From Leptolyngbya sp. SIO4C5 (GTDB lineage Bacteria > Cyanobacteriota > Cyanobacteriia > Phormidesmidales > Phormidesmidaceae): a stretch of 5,700 nucleotides of DNA. The notes beneath the pieces were generated by a model. It saw only the letters and a program-made list of their open reading frames with translations, ran no database searches and had not been told where the DNA came from. The stretch's first letter is position 1. The number at the start of each line of letters is the position of its first letter. Positions 1 through 5,450 of the stretch are shown in pieces. The DNA is taken from positions 1 to 5,700 of the forward strand of contig JAAHIC010000331.1 of assembly GCA_010671965.1 (NCBI GenBank), given 5' to 3'. Made by a program: the position numbers and the translations under genes.

Positions 1-119
1 AGCAGCCGCACGAGCGCGGCGGCATTTTCCGCCGGCGTTCCGCCGCGGATCTCGGATAGCGGCCGGCGTGGGAGTCCGGCGTCCTCCGGCCAGATGGAAA
101 GCGAGCGCAGCGCGTCACG
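1..119 (-). CDS. trpD: Internal fragment of anthranilate phosphoribosyltransferase (TrpD), foreign to the rest of the window
   Basis: Read on the minus strand with codons at 119-117 down to 5-3, this stretch encodes ...RSLSIWPEDAGLPRRPL followed by SEIRGGTPAENAAALVRL. That matches from memory the TrpD segment usually written as PEDxGLxRxxLexLrGGdpxeNAxxLrxlL, in the C-terminal part of the phosphoribosyltransferase domain. TrpD joins anthranilate to PRPP in tryptophan synthesis. Only about 39 codons are present: the gene runs off the left edge and its N-terminal side is cut where cyanobacterial sequence begins. The open frame continues a little to the right, to a stop near 157, but those residues look nothing like TrpD. 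GC is far higher than in the neighbouring genes and no HIP1 octamer occurs. The fragment cannot make a working enzyme. The family call rests on one short conserved block, so it is moderate. Confidence 0.55.
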
Positions 120-124
120 CCGCC
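112..124. other. Left chimeric junction, GC-rich fragment to cyanobacterial DNA
   Basis: To the left the minus strand codes for TrpD-like protein. To the right the plus strand codes for a cyanobacterial DHH phosphoesterase that matches its family from about DDFLAAAYLSRYYD onward. The switch lies within a few bases of 118, in a run rich in cgc/gcc triplets, so the exact breakpoint cannot be placed by eye. No terminal inverted repeat, target duplication or integrase gene is visible. Confidence 0.6.
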
Positions 125-673
125 GAAGACGACTTTTTAGCCGCAGCCTACCTCAGCCGCTACTATGACGCCCAGCTTTTAAGCGCCGTTCTGCAGGCGT
201 CGCGCTCAAAGCGGGTGATGGACGTGATTGAGCGATCGCTGCGCAACCGCAAGATCGAAAACAGCGTTTCCATTGCAGGCGTGGGCTATCTGCGCTACGA
301 AGATCGAGACGCCATTCCCCAAGCGGCTGACTTCTTAGTGACTGAGGAAAACGTGCATACCGCAGTGGTCTACGGCATTGTCCACGACGAGGATGAGGAG
401 CGGGAAGTAGTGATTGGCTCTCTGCGTACCAGCAAAATTACCCTCGATCCGGACGAGTTTATCAAGGAAGCCTTTGGCCAAGACAACCAAGGCCGCTTCT
501 TCGGGGGGGGGCGATCAATGGCGGGCGGCTTTGAAATTCCCATCGGCTTTTTATCTGGCTTTTACGAAAACAGCGACTACAATCGCCTCAAGTGGGAAGT
601 CTTTGATACCCAAGTGAAGCAAAAGCTGCTGCGCCTGATCAATCCTGAAGATGGCGTTCTTAATACGGATTAA
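119..673 (+). CDS. DHH family phosphoesterase (NrnA-like), C-terminal part only, 5' truncated
   Basis: This is the C-terminal 185 or so residues of the cyanobacterial DHH/DHHA1 phosphoesterase, which is normally a little over 400 residues from memory. Relatives hydrolyse short oligoribonucleotides or the phosphate of 3'-phosphoadenosine phosphate. The metal-binding DHH domain is missing. What remains is a linker helix region (SRSKRVMDVIER), the block DRDAIPQAADFLVTEENVHT, and the DHHA1 substrate-binding domain with IGSLRTSKITLDPDEFIKEA and FFGGGRSMAGGFEIP. The reading frame is open to the left edge and has a GTG at 68, but the codons before about 119 are antisense to a TrpD-like fragment and do not resemble this family. 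That GTG is therefore not the real start. A run of nine G (503-511) encodes the glycine triplet. The gene ends at TAA 671-673 with no clear terminator. The family call is confident; the substrate is unknown. Confidence 0.8.
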   Translation, partial: AAEDDFLAAAYLSRYYDAQLLSAVLQASRSKRVMDVIERSLRNRKIENSVSIAGVGYLRYEDRDAIPQAADFLVTEENVHTAVVYGIVHDEDEEREVVIGSLRTSKITLDPDEFIKEAFGQDNQGRFFGGGRSMAGGFEIPIGFLSGFYENSDYNRLKWEVFDTQVKQKLLRLINPEDGVLNTD

Positions 674-825
674 AGCTAGCGGTAGAATTATAGAATGACC
701 GCCTAAATCAGAGCGTAACGGAGCGATCGCCAATGTCTGCCCGCTTCACTGCTTTTGGCAGTCAGATTTAGCTCCAGCTTTTTTAATCTGTCAGGGACGG
801 CTCTAGTCCAGCGCAGAGGTTTTTG

Positions 826-857
826 GTAGGTTGGGTAAAACGCAGTGAAACCCAACG
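826..857. repeat. REP-like dispersed hairpin repeat (GTTGGGT...ACCCAAC)
   Basis: Arms GTTGGGT (830-836) and ACCCAAC (850-856) enclose a 13-base loop, preceded by GGTAG. The overall form, tagGTTGGGT-loop-gtgaAACCCAAC, is like the short palindromic repeat I recall as scattered in many copies through intergenic regions of cyanobacterial genomes. It is probably a non-autonomous element without a product. Genome-wide copy number cannot be judged from one window. Confidence 0.6.
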
Positions 858-1017
858 TCCGTAAGCTTTGGCTGGATTGACGCTAGCGCCTGATTCAGTC
901 CATGTTTCCGCTGCCTTAGACGGCGTGTGCTGCTAAGCTCAAGGTTTTCAGAAGCAAGCACCTGACTCAGTTTTCTGAGAAACTAAGTGGGCCTAGCACT
1001 GCTAGCAAGGCGTTCTT

Positions 1018-1053
1018 ATCAAGCATCTGTTGCAAAGGCCACAGATGTTTGAT
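1018..1053. promoter_or_regulatory. 13-bp inverted repeat upstream of gltA
   Basis: ATCAAGCATCTGT (1018-1030) and ACAGATGTTTGAT (1041-1053) pair over 13 positions, with one G-U wobble in RNA and one mismatch as a DNA palindrome, around a 10-base loop. It sits 45 bases before the gltA ATG. No T-run follows, so it is not an intrinsic terminator. It could be a 5'-leader hairpin in the gltA transcript or a two-half-site operator with half-site centres 23 bp apart. I know of no regulator matching this sequence. Confidence 0.5.
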
Positions 1054-1098
1054 CGTCATTCACGGTGAATAAACTTAGCGCGTAGCAACGGTGAGATC

Positions 1099-2286
1099 AT
1101 GACGGTATGTGACTATCGGCCCGGACTTGAGGGAATTCCGGCAACTCAGTCCAGCATCAGCCACGTTGATGGACAAAACGGCATCTTGGAATACCGGGGT
1201 ATCCGAATTGAAGAACTGGCTCAAAAAAGCTCGTTTTTAGAAACGGCCTATTTGCTCATTTGGGGCGGCTTGCCTACTAAGCAAGAGCTGGAGACTTTTG
1301 AGCATGAAATTCAGTACCACCGCCGACTCAAGTTTCGGATTCGAGACATGATGAAGTGTTTTCCTGAAAGCGGTCACCCGATGGATGCGCTGCAGGCTTG
1401 TGCCGCAGCCTTAGGGCTGTTTTACTCCCGGCGGGCCTTAGACGATCCGGCCTATATTCAAGCCGCCGCCGTGCGTTTGTTAGCCAAAATTCCGACGATG
1501 GTGGCGGCTTTTCAACTTATTCGCAAAGGCAACGATCCGGTACAGCCCCGCGATGACCTAGACTATGCCGCCAACTTTCTCTACATGCTGAGCGAGCGCG
1601 AGCCAGATCCGTTAGCAGCCCGTATTTTTGATATTTGCCTAACGCTTCATGCTGAGCACACCATCAATGCCTCTACTTTCTCAGCGATGGTAACCGCGTC
1701 AACTCTGACCGATCCCTATGCGGTGGTAGCCTCTGCCGTAGGTACGCTGGCAGGCCCTCTACACGGCGGTGCTAATGAGGAAGTGATTGCCATGCTGGAG
1801 GAAATCGGCTCTATTGATAAGGTGCGGCCCTATATTGAAGATAGAATTCAGCGCAAAGCTAAAATTATGGGCTTTGGCCACCGGGTCTATAAGGTTAAAG
1901 ACCCTAGAGCAATCATCCTGCAGCGCCTAGCAGAGCAGCTATTTGAGAAGTTTGGCCGCGATGAATACTACGACATTGCCTTGGAACTGGAGGCTGTTGT
2001 CACCGAGCGCCTAGGCGCCAAGGGAGTCTATCCCAATGTCGATTTTTATTCAGGGCTGGTCTATCGCAAGCTGGGTATTCCTACTGACCTGTTTACCCCC
2101 CTATTTGCGATCGCCCGGACGGCGGGCTGGCTAGCCCACTGGAAAGAACAGCTCGGAGAAAACCGCATTTTCCGGCCCACCCAGCTTTACAACGGTCCTC
2201 ACAACCAGCCCTATATCCCCGTCTCAGAGCGTCCCCATCTCTGGGATAAAAAGTCGATGACTCACAACGGACTGGTTCAGGGATAG
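1099..2286 (+). CDS. gltA: Citrate synthase
   Basis: A 395-residue citrate synthase that condenses acetyl-CoA with oxaloacetate to citrate in the cytoplasm, feeding 2-oxoglutarate and nitrogen assimilation in cyanobacteria. Active-site signatures are complete: HAEHTINAS with His187, GPLHGGAN with His222, GFGHRVYK with His261 and PNVDFYSG with Asp315. These correspond to the oxaloacetate-binding and catalytic His/His/Asp set of the family. The long N-terminal NADH-binding region of E. coli-type enzymes is absent; the protein opens directly with TVCDYRPGLEGIPATQSSIS, as in the short, Gram-positive-like type. The ATG at 1099 is supported by that conserved N-terminus and by a GGTGAG five bases upstream. 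The gene is monocistronic, with a long leader region before it and an intrinsic terminator after it. 2-Methylcitrate synthase is a close relative, but no other propionate-catabolism gene is nearby. Confidence 0.95.
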   Translation: MTVCDYRPGLEGIPATQSSISHVDGQNGILEYRGIRIEELAQKSSFLETAYLLIWGGLPTKQELETFEHEIQYHRRLKFRIRDMMKCFPESGHPMDALQACAAALGLFYSRRALDDPAYIQAAAVRLLAKIPTMVAAFQLIRKGNDPVQPRDDLDYAANFLYMLSEREPDPLAARIFDICLTLHAEHTINASTFSAMVTASTLTDPYAVVASAVGTLAGPLHGGANEEVIAMLEEIGSIDKVRPYIEDRIQRKAKIMGFGHRVYKVKDPRAIILQRLAEQLFEKFGRDEYYDIALELEAVVTERLGAKGVYPNVDFYSGLVYRKLGIPTDLFTPLFAIARTAGWLAHWKEQLGENRIFRPTQLYNGPHNQPYIPVSERPHLWDKKSMTHNGLVQG

Positions 2287-2365
2287 CACTGATGGGCTAG
2301 ACCCCTCTTCCCAATCCGTGAAATTCCCGGCATCATACGTCCAGTGACGATTTTCAGGAACTCCA

Positions 2366-2400
2366 GCCCCTCCAAACTTCGATTTGGAGGGCTTTTATTT
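2366..2400 (+). terminator. Intrinsic terminator of gltA
   Basis: CCCTCCAAA (2368-2376) pairs perfectly with TTTGGAGGG (2383-2391) around a six-base loop. The stem can grow to 11 pairs (AGC with GCT) if one C is bulged. CTTTTATTT follows directly. It lies 80 bases after the gltA stop. On the opposite strand no T-run follows the hairpin, so it should stop only plus-strand transcription. Confidence 0.85.
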
Positions 2401-2423
2401 GGAGCTGTCATCTTGCTTCAGAT

Positions 2424-3407
2424 TTAATACACGTCAAGATTGACACAGTGGGGTAGGCGATCGCCCTTAAGCCCAGCCATCAGGTTAGCGATCGCCATAT
2501 CCGCCATTTTTCGCCGCGTGGCCCGACTGGCACTGCCCAAATGGGGGGCAATCGTCAGGTTGTCGAGCTGTAGCAAGGGGCTATCGGCTGAAATCGGCTC
2601 CGGCTCGGTCACGTCTAGGGCTGCTGCCGCAATCTCGCCGCTGGTCAAGGCCTGATAGAGCGCCGCCGGATCGACAACGGCTCCCCGCGCCGTATTGATC
2701 AAAATCGCGGTAGATTTCATCTGCTGTAGCTCCGCTGTCCCAATCAGATGATGGGTGGCGGGGGTTAGCGGCGTGTGAATAGAGACGAAATCTGATTTTG
2801 CCAGCAGTTCTGACAGTTCCACATAGGTGGCATTGAGCGCAGTTTCAATCGCGGGTTCGCAGCGATGGCGACCCGTGTAGAGCACCGACATGTCAAACCC
2901 CTGCGATCGCTTAGCAACCGCCTGACCAATGCGTCCCAGGCCGACAATGCCCAGCGTAGCCCCGGCGATATCTGGCCCTAGCAGCAAATCCGGTTCCCAG
3001 GTTTGCCACTGGCCCCGGCGCACAAAGCGATCGCTCTCGACGACCCGCCGCGCCGCCGCCATCAGCAGCGCCCAGGTAAAATCAGCCGTGGCATCCGTCA
3101 GTACCCCCGGCGTATTGCCCACCGGAATGCCCCGGGCGGTGGCCGCCGCCAGGTCAATATTGTCGAATCCTACCGCCATCTGACTGATCACCTTAAGCTG
3201 AGGCGCTGCCGCAATTAAAGCCTGATCAATCGGATCGGTGAGCAGGCACAGCAGCCCGTCTAGGTGGGGTAGCTTGGACTGCAGAACATCACGGGGCGGT
3301 GGCCGCCGCTCAGGCCAGACTTCCACGGTAGCAATTTCTGCTAAAGCGGCTAATGAGGTGGGCAGACGGCGGGTCAGCCAAACCCTGAACTCAGTAGATT
3401 TAGGCAT
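2424..3407 (-). CDS. D-isomer 2-hydroxyacid dehydrogenase, glyoxylate/hydroxypyruvate reductase (GRHPR/GyaR) type
   Basis: A 327-residue cytoplasmic oxidoreductase that should reduce glyoxylate to glycolate or hydroxypyruvate to D-glycerate, consistent with photorespiratory metabolism. Numbered from the ATG, the Rossmann glycine motif GLGRIG is at 156-161. The catalytic Arg241 is in INTARGAVVD, Glu270 in DVTEPEP and His289 in APHLGSAS. Residues around MAVGFDNID and GNTPGVLTDATADF are hallmarks of the GyaR/GRHPR subgroup rather than phosphoglycerate or lactate dehydrogenase. The strand after the glycine motif ends in LYTGRHR, with no acidic residue where NAD-specific members have Asp, which suggests NADPH. 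The ATG at 3407 is preferred over an in-frame TTG at 3419 because MPKSTEFRVWLTRR fits the family start; no Shine-Dalgarno is evident. The gene converges with gltA and diverges from the PEP-CTERM gene. Exact substrate is inferred. Confidence 0.88.
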   Translation of the reverse strand: MPKSTEFRVWLTRRLPTSLAALAEIATVEVWPERRPPPRDVLQSKLPHLDGLLCLLTDPIDQALIAAAPQLKVISQMAVGFDNIDLAAATARGIPVGNTPGVLTDATADFTWALLMAAARRVVESDRFVRRGQWQTWEPDLLLGPDIAGATLGIVGLGRIGQAVAKRSQGFDMSVLYTGRHRCEPAIETALNATYVELSELLAKSDFVSIHTPLTPATHHLIGTAELQQMKSTAILINTARGAVVDPAALYQALTSGEIAAAALDVTEPEPISADSPLLQLDNLTIAPHLGSASRATRRKMADMAIANLMAGLKGDRLPHCVNLDVY

Positions 3408-3652
3408 AAAAGTGATCAAACAGCACGGGAACCTGGGCGGATAGGGAATTTTCGCGGGAATTTATGCGGTTTTAGGCAAACTTGAACGACATGGCAGTTC
3501 AGGGTAACTAACAATGCCATACTTTCATCGAAAATTTATAAATGATTAGGGAATGTAAACCATTCGGGTGCGGAGTAAATCTGCCAAGTATGTGAATTGA
3601 CGAATTGAGACTGCTGTATTCGTCCTAACCAAGACTTGGAGCTTTTTGAATT
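3408..3652. promoter_or_regulatory. Divergent intergenic region with candidate operator repeats
   Basis: This 245-base region must carry the promoters of two divergent genes. It contains a direct repeat GGGAATTT (3444-3451 and 3456-3463, 12 bases apart) and an inverted repeat ATGGCA-N18-TGCCAT (3491-3496 and 3515-3520). An AT-rich stretch lies around 3531-3546. No -35/-10 pair is good enough to name. Confidence 0.4.
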
Positions 3653-4546
3653 ATGAGGTATTCCTCACTGTGTCTAAGCAGCGCGATCGCGCTGTTGAGT
3701 AGTTTTGCGGCAGCGACCAGTCAAGCTGCCGTTATCAGTGCCATCAATGACAATGTGTCAAAGTTTTCGCCTAGTAGTAGCGAAGCGGACATCATTGCTA
3801 GCGGGGCCGCTTCGGTCACGTTTGGAGAGACGACTCTCTATATCGGCACTCGCCAGCCTACGGGGCAGAACCAAGATCCGATTATTGCTAGCTTTACCAA
3901 CGGCTTCAAAAACTGGAGTCGCTCCAACTATGAAACCACAGGCGCAGACGGGCGCGGTATCGGCCTGCTGTGGGATGGGTTAGCTAATCTCTATGCGGCT
4001 TTCACCGTGGATGGCACCCAGGGTACGCCCAGTGAGGATTTTCGCCGGTTCACTGCCGATGGCTGGCTCCCCACCTACGGCGCTGGCGGTGGTGCTAAAG
4101 CCAGCGTTTTACTAAAGCTTGATCCCACAACGGGGGAGGCCATTCCGGGGGCAGGCACCTTTATTCGCTCGCAGCTTATGAGCGGCCAAACCAACACCGT
4201 CAACCCCACAGGCTTAGACCTGGTAGACAATCAGGTCGTCTTCTTTGGCGAGTCCTTCTTCTCACCCCTGCGCCGCGATCGCTCGCGGATGCAGCCCAAC
4301 AGCCCTAACCAAGACAGCCCATTTGATTACCGCGTGGTCTTTAACAGCAATCTGACAGAAGCCCTGGATACTGAGGCAATTGGCTGGGATGGCGTGACGG
4401 AGTTCAGTTCGCTCACAGCGGGTAACGGCGGCGGCGGTGGAGAAACTCCTACTGAACCTGTCCCCGAACCCCTGACGATGCTCGGCACGGGAGCAGCCTT
4501 AGGCTTAGGCGTATTCATGCGTCGTCGCCAGCAGCAGGCGGCTTAG
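3653..4546 (+). CDS. PEP-CTERM sorting-domain protein, exported, function unknown
   Basis: A 297-residue exported protein. Residues 1-25 form a signal peptide: a short basic start, a hydrophobic core SSAIALLSSFAAA and a likely cut after TSQA. The body (26-255) is rich in Gly, Ser, Thr and Asn, with segments such as GRGIGLLWDG and GGGAKASVLLKLDP, and looks beta-rich and non-enzymatic. A glycine run (GNGGGGGETPTEP) is the linker to a canonical C-terminal sorting signal: VPEP (270-273), a hydrophobic segment to about 289, then RRR. In bacteria with exosortase this tail is recognised, cut and the protein delivered to the cell surface or extracellular polymer; no exosortase gene is in the window. 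A GGAG 11 bases before the ATG supports the start. It is a single-gene unit ending in the terminator at 4616-4643. The sorting signal is confident; the role of the body is unknown. Confidence 0.9.
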   Translation: MRYSSLCLSSAIALLSSFAAATSQAAVISAINDNVSKFSPSSSEADIIASGAASVTFGETTLYIGTRQPTGQNQDPIIASFTNGFKNWSRSNYETTGADGRGIGLLWDGLANLYAAFTVDGTQGTPSEDFRRFTADGWLPTYGAGGGAKASVLLKLDPTTGEAIPGAGTFIRSQLMSGQTNTVNPTGLDLVDNQVVFFGESFFSPLRRDRSRMQPNSPNQDSPFDYRVVFNSNLTEALDTEAIGWDGVTEFSSLTAGNGGGGGETPTEPVPEPLTMLGTGAALGLGVFMRRRQQQAA

Positions 4547-4615
4547 CGTCCAGCCTAGGCGAGGAAGCTACTGGGTTAACGCTGAATCGCTTCTAAAAAA
4601 TAGGCATCTTTGAGC

Positions 4616-4643
4616 AAAAGGCTGGGCGATCGCTCAGCCTTTT
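4616..4643. terminator. Bidirectional terminator with a HIP1 octamer at its centre
   Basis: AAAAGGCTG (4616-4624) pairs with CAGCCTTTT (4635-4643), one G-U pair follows, and the centre is GCGATCGC (4626-4633). The A-run and T-run flanks make it read as hairpin plus U-run on both strands. It can therefore end both the PEP-CTERM transcript (+) and the mntA-hepT transcript (-). The run is only four U, so efficiency may be modest. Confidence 0.75.
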
Positions 4644-4751
4644 GATTCGAGCCAGTCTGGTGCCTCGATGAGAACTGCAGGTTGCGTGAACGGGGTGAGT
4701 GAAGCTGAAACCTGCCTCCCTGGCACTCTAAGCTGCGTCGTGAGGCGAATC
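4644..4751. repeat. Nested inverted repeats between the PEP-CTERM gene and hepT
   Basis: Three colinear pairings are nested in 108 bases: GATTCG (4644-4649) with CGAATC (4746-4751), GTGCC (4660-4664) with GGCAC (4722-4726), and GCAGGTT (4677-4683) with AACCTGC (4709-4715). No open reading frame here looks real. It could be part of the hepT 3' untranslated region or a small structured RNA, but stems of 5 to 7 bp can arise by chance and I recognise no RNA family. Confidence 0.25.
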
Positions 4752-4765
4752 GGTAGATATCACCG

Positions 4766-5113
4766 TTAAAGAGCTTCTTCCTTCTCCAGCAATTCGGCAA
4801 TCTGCGACTGCCACAGCGGTACCTTGTTGACTACTACATCCCACACCAGGTCGTAGTCTACGCCGAAGTAGGCATGAAGCAGACGATCGCTGAGGCCAAT
4901 CAGCGATCGCCAGTCGATTTGAGCATGGGCTTGGCGATACGTTTGAGGCAGGCGCAGAGTGGCTTCCCCAATCACCTCAATGCTGCGGACAAAGGCGCGG
5001 CGCAGGGTGGCATCCTGCTTAAAGCTGGCCTTGTCTGTGGCGGGGCTGCTCTGAATCAGGTAGGCGGTTTCGTCTAGGATATGGCGCAGATAGTCGCTAG
5101 TCTGAAATGACAT
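4766..5113 (-). CDS. hepT: HepT-like HEPN-domain protein (DUF86), toxin of a MntA/HepT pair, with altered active-site motif
   Basis: A 115-residue all-helical HEPN protein. Family members are ribonucleases that act as the toxin in HEPN/MNT pairs and are silenced when the MNT partner adds AMP to a tyrosine. Family landmarks are present: an N-terminal YLRHILDETAYLI helix, RSIEVIGEA (43-51), IDWRSLIGL (66-74) and HAYFGVDYDLVWDVV (80-94). In most relatives as I remember them the motif reads R-N/D-x3-H-x-Y. Here it is Ser75-Asp76-Arg-Leu-Leu-His80-Ala-Tyr82, so the catalytic Arg is replaced by Ser (codon AGC) while His80 and the modifiable Tyr82 remain. Activity is therefore doubtful. The ATG at 5113 is chosen because MSFQTSDYL is the usual start and it gives a 17-base overlap with the upstream mntA gene. 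A longer in-frame start at 5173 would add an unrelated extension. Confidence 0.85.
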   Translation of the reverse strand: MSFQTSDYLRHILDETAYLIQSSPATDKASFKQDATLRRAFVRSIEVIGEATLRLPQTYRQAHAQIDWRSLIGLSDRLLHAYFGVDYDLVWDVVVNKVPLWQSQIAELLEKEEAL

Positions 5114-5423
5114 ACTCAACTTCAGGAAGAATACGAGGGGCAATATGCGGACTGAGGGATTTAGCGGTGACAAGCTCTACTTTGCACAGCAGAATCTCGT
5201 CTAGCAGCAGGGATAGCTGAATAAAGTGATCGAAGGTTTTAGCGGCTAAGTCAAATTCGACCAGGACGTCTACGTCACCATTGGGACAGTCCTTATTTTC
5301 GACGTAGGAACCAAAGAGGCCCAGTTTTTTAACGCCTAAGGCGGCAAATTCATCCCGGTAGAGCAGCAGGCGCTCTACGATATTGTCTTTGGTGACGGTG
5401 GCTTTGGCAGGCGGTTTATCCAT
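5097..5423 (-). CDS. mntA: MntA-like minimal nucleotidyltransferase, antitoxin of the HepT pair
   Basis: A 108-residue protein of the MNT family (DNA polymerase beta-type nucleotidyltransferase fold). Studied partners inactivate the HEPN toxin by AMPylating its tyrosine. The fold motif is visible as GLFGSY (35-40), then Asp50 and Asp52 in GDVDVLVEF as the metal-binding pair, and Glu83 in KVELVT at the third carboxylate position, where Asp is more common. The usual GSxARG...SD reads GSYVEN...GD, so the Arg-Gly and Ser positions differ. The ATG at 5423 gives the normal short N-terminus. An in-frame ATG at 5504 would add 27 residues with no family resemblance, and the open frame beyond that runs into foreign GC-rich DNA. 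The gene lies first in the operon and its 3' end overlaps hepT by 17 bases, suggesting translational coupling. No strong Shine-Dalgarno is seen. Confidence 0.83.
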   Translation of the reverse strand: MDKPPAKATVTKDNIVERLLLYRDEFAALGVKKLGLFGSYVENKDCPNGDVDVLVEFDLAAKTFDHFIQLSLLLDEILLCKVELVTAKSLSPHIAPRILPEVEYVISD

Positions 5424-5450
5424 CAGCGAAGAGAGCGATCGCAATCGTTT

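Larger units (their letters stand above)
674..1098. other. 425-base non-coding region upstream of gltA
   Basis: No convincing protein gene lies here on either strand. The stretch holds one HIP1 octamer (723-730), a dispersed hairpin repeat (826-857), several short hairpins (CTCAG/CTGAG at 966-979, CTAGC/GCTAG at 993-1005) and the long inverted repeat at 1018-1053. The gltA promoter must lie in this region, but I cannot pick a convincing -35/-10 pair. No clear terminator for the upstream DHH gene is visible. Confidence 0.6.

Noticed and set aside
68..118. GTG at 68 as the start of the DHH gene
   Set aside because: The codons from 68 to about 118 are antisense to a TrpD-like fragment, are GC-rich and do not resemble the family; the catalytic DHH domain would still be missing.
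763..790. CAGATT/AATCTG hairpin with an internal T-run as the terminator of the DHH gene
   Set aside because: The T-run is inside the loop rather than after the stem, and the stem is only six pairs, about 90 bases after the stop.
675..1006. Repeated GCTAGC palindromes (675-680, 882-887, 1001-1006)
   Set aside because: The hexamer also occurs inside coding genes of this window, spacing is irregular, and no structure links the copies.
3408..3419. TTG start at 3419 for the hydroxyacid dehydrogenase
   Set aside because: The ATG four codons later fits the family and is the more common start codon; there is no ribosome site favouring TTG.
5114..5173. HepT start at 5173
   Set aside because: It adds 20 residues unlike the family and increases the overlap with mntA to 77 bases; MSFQTSDYL at 5113 matches the usual beginning.
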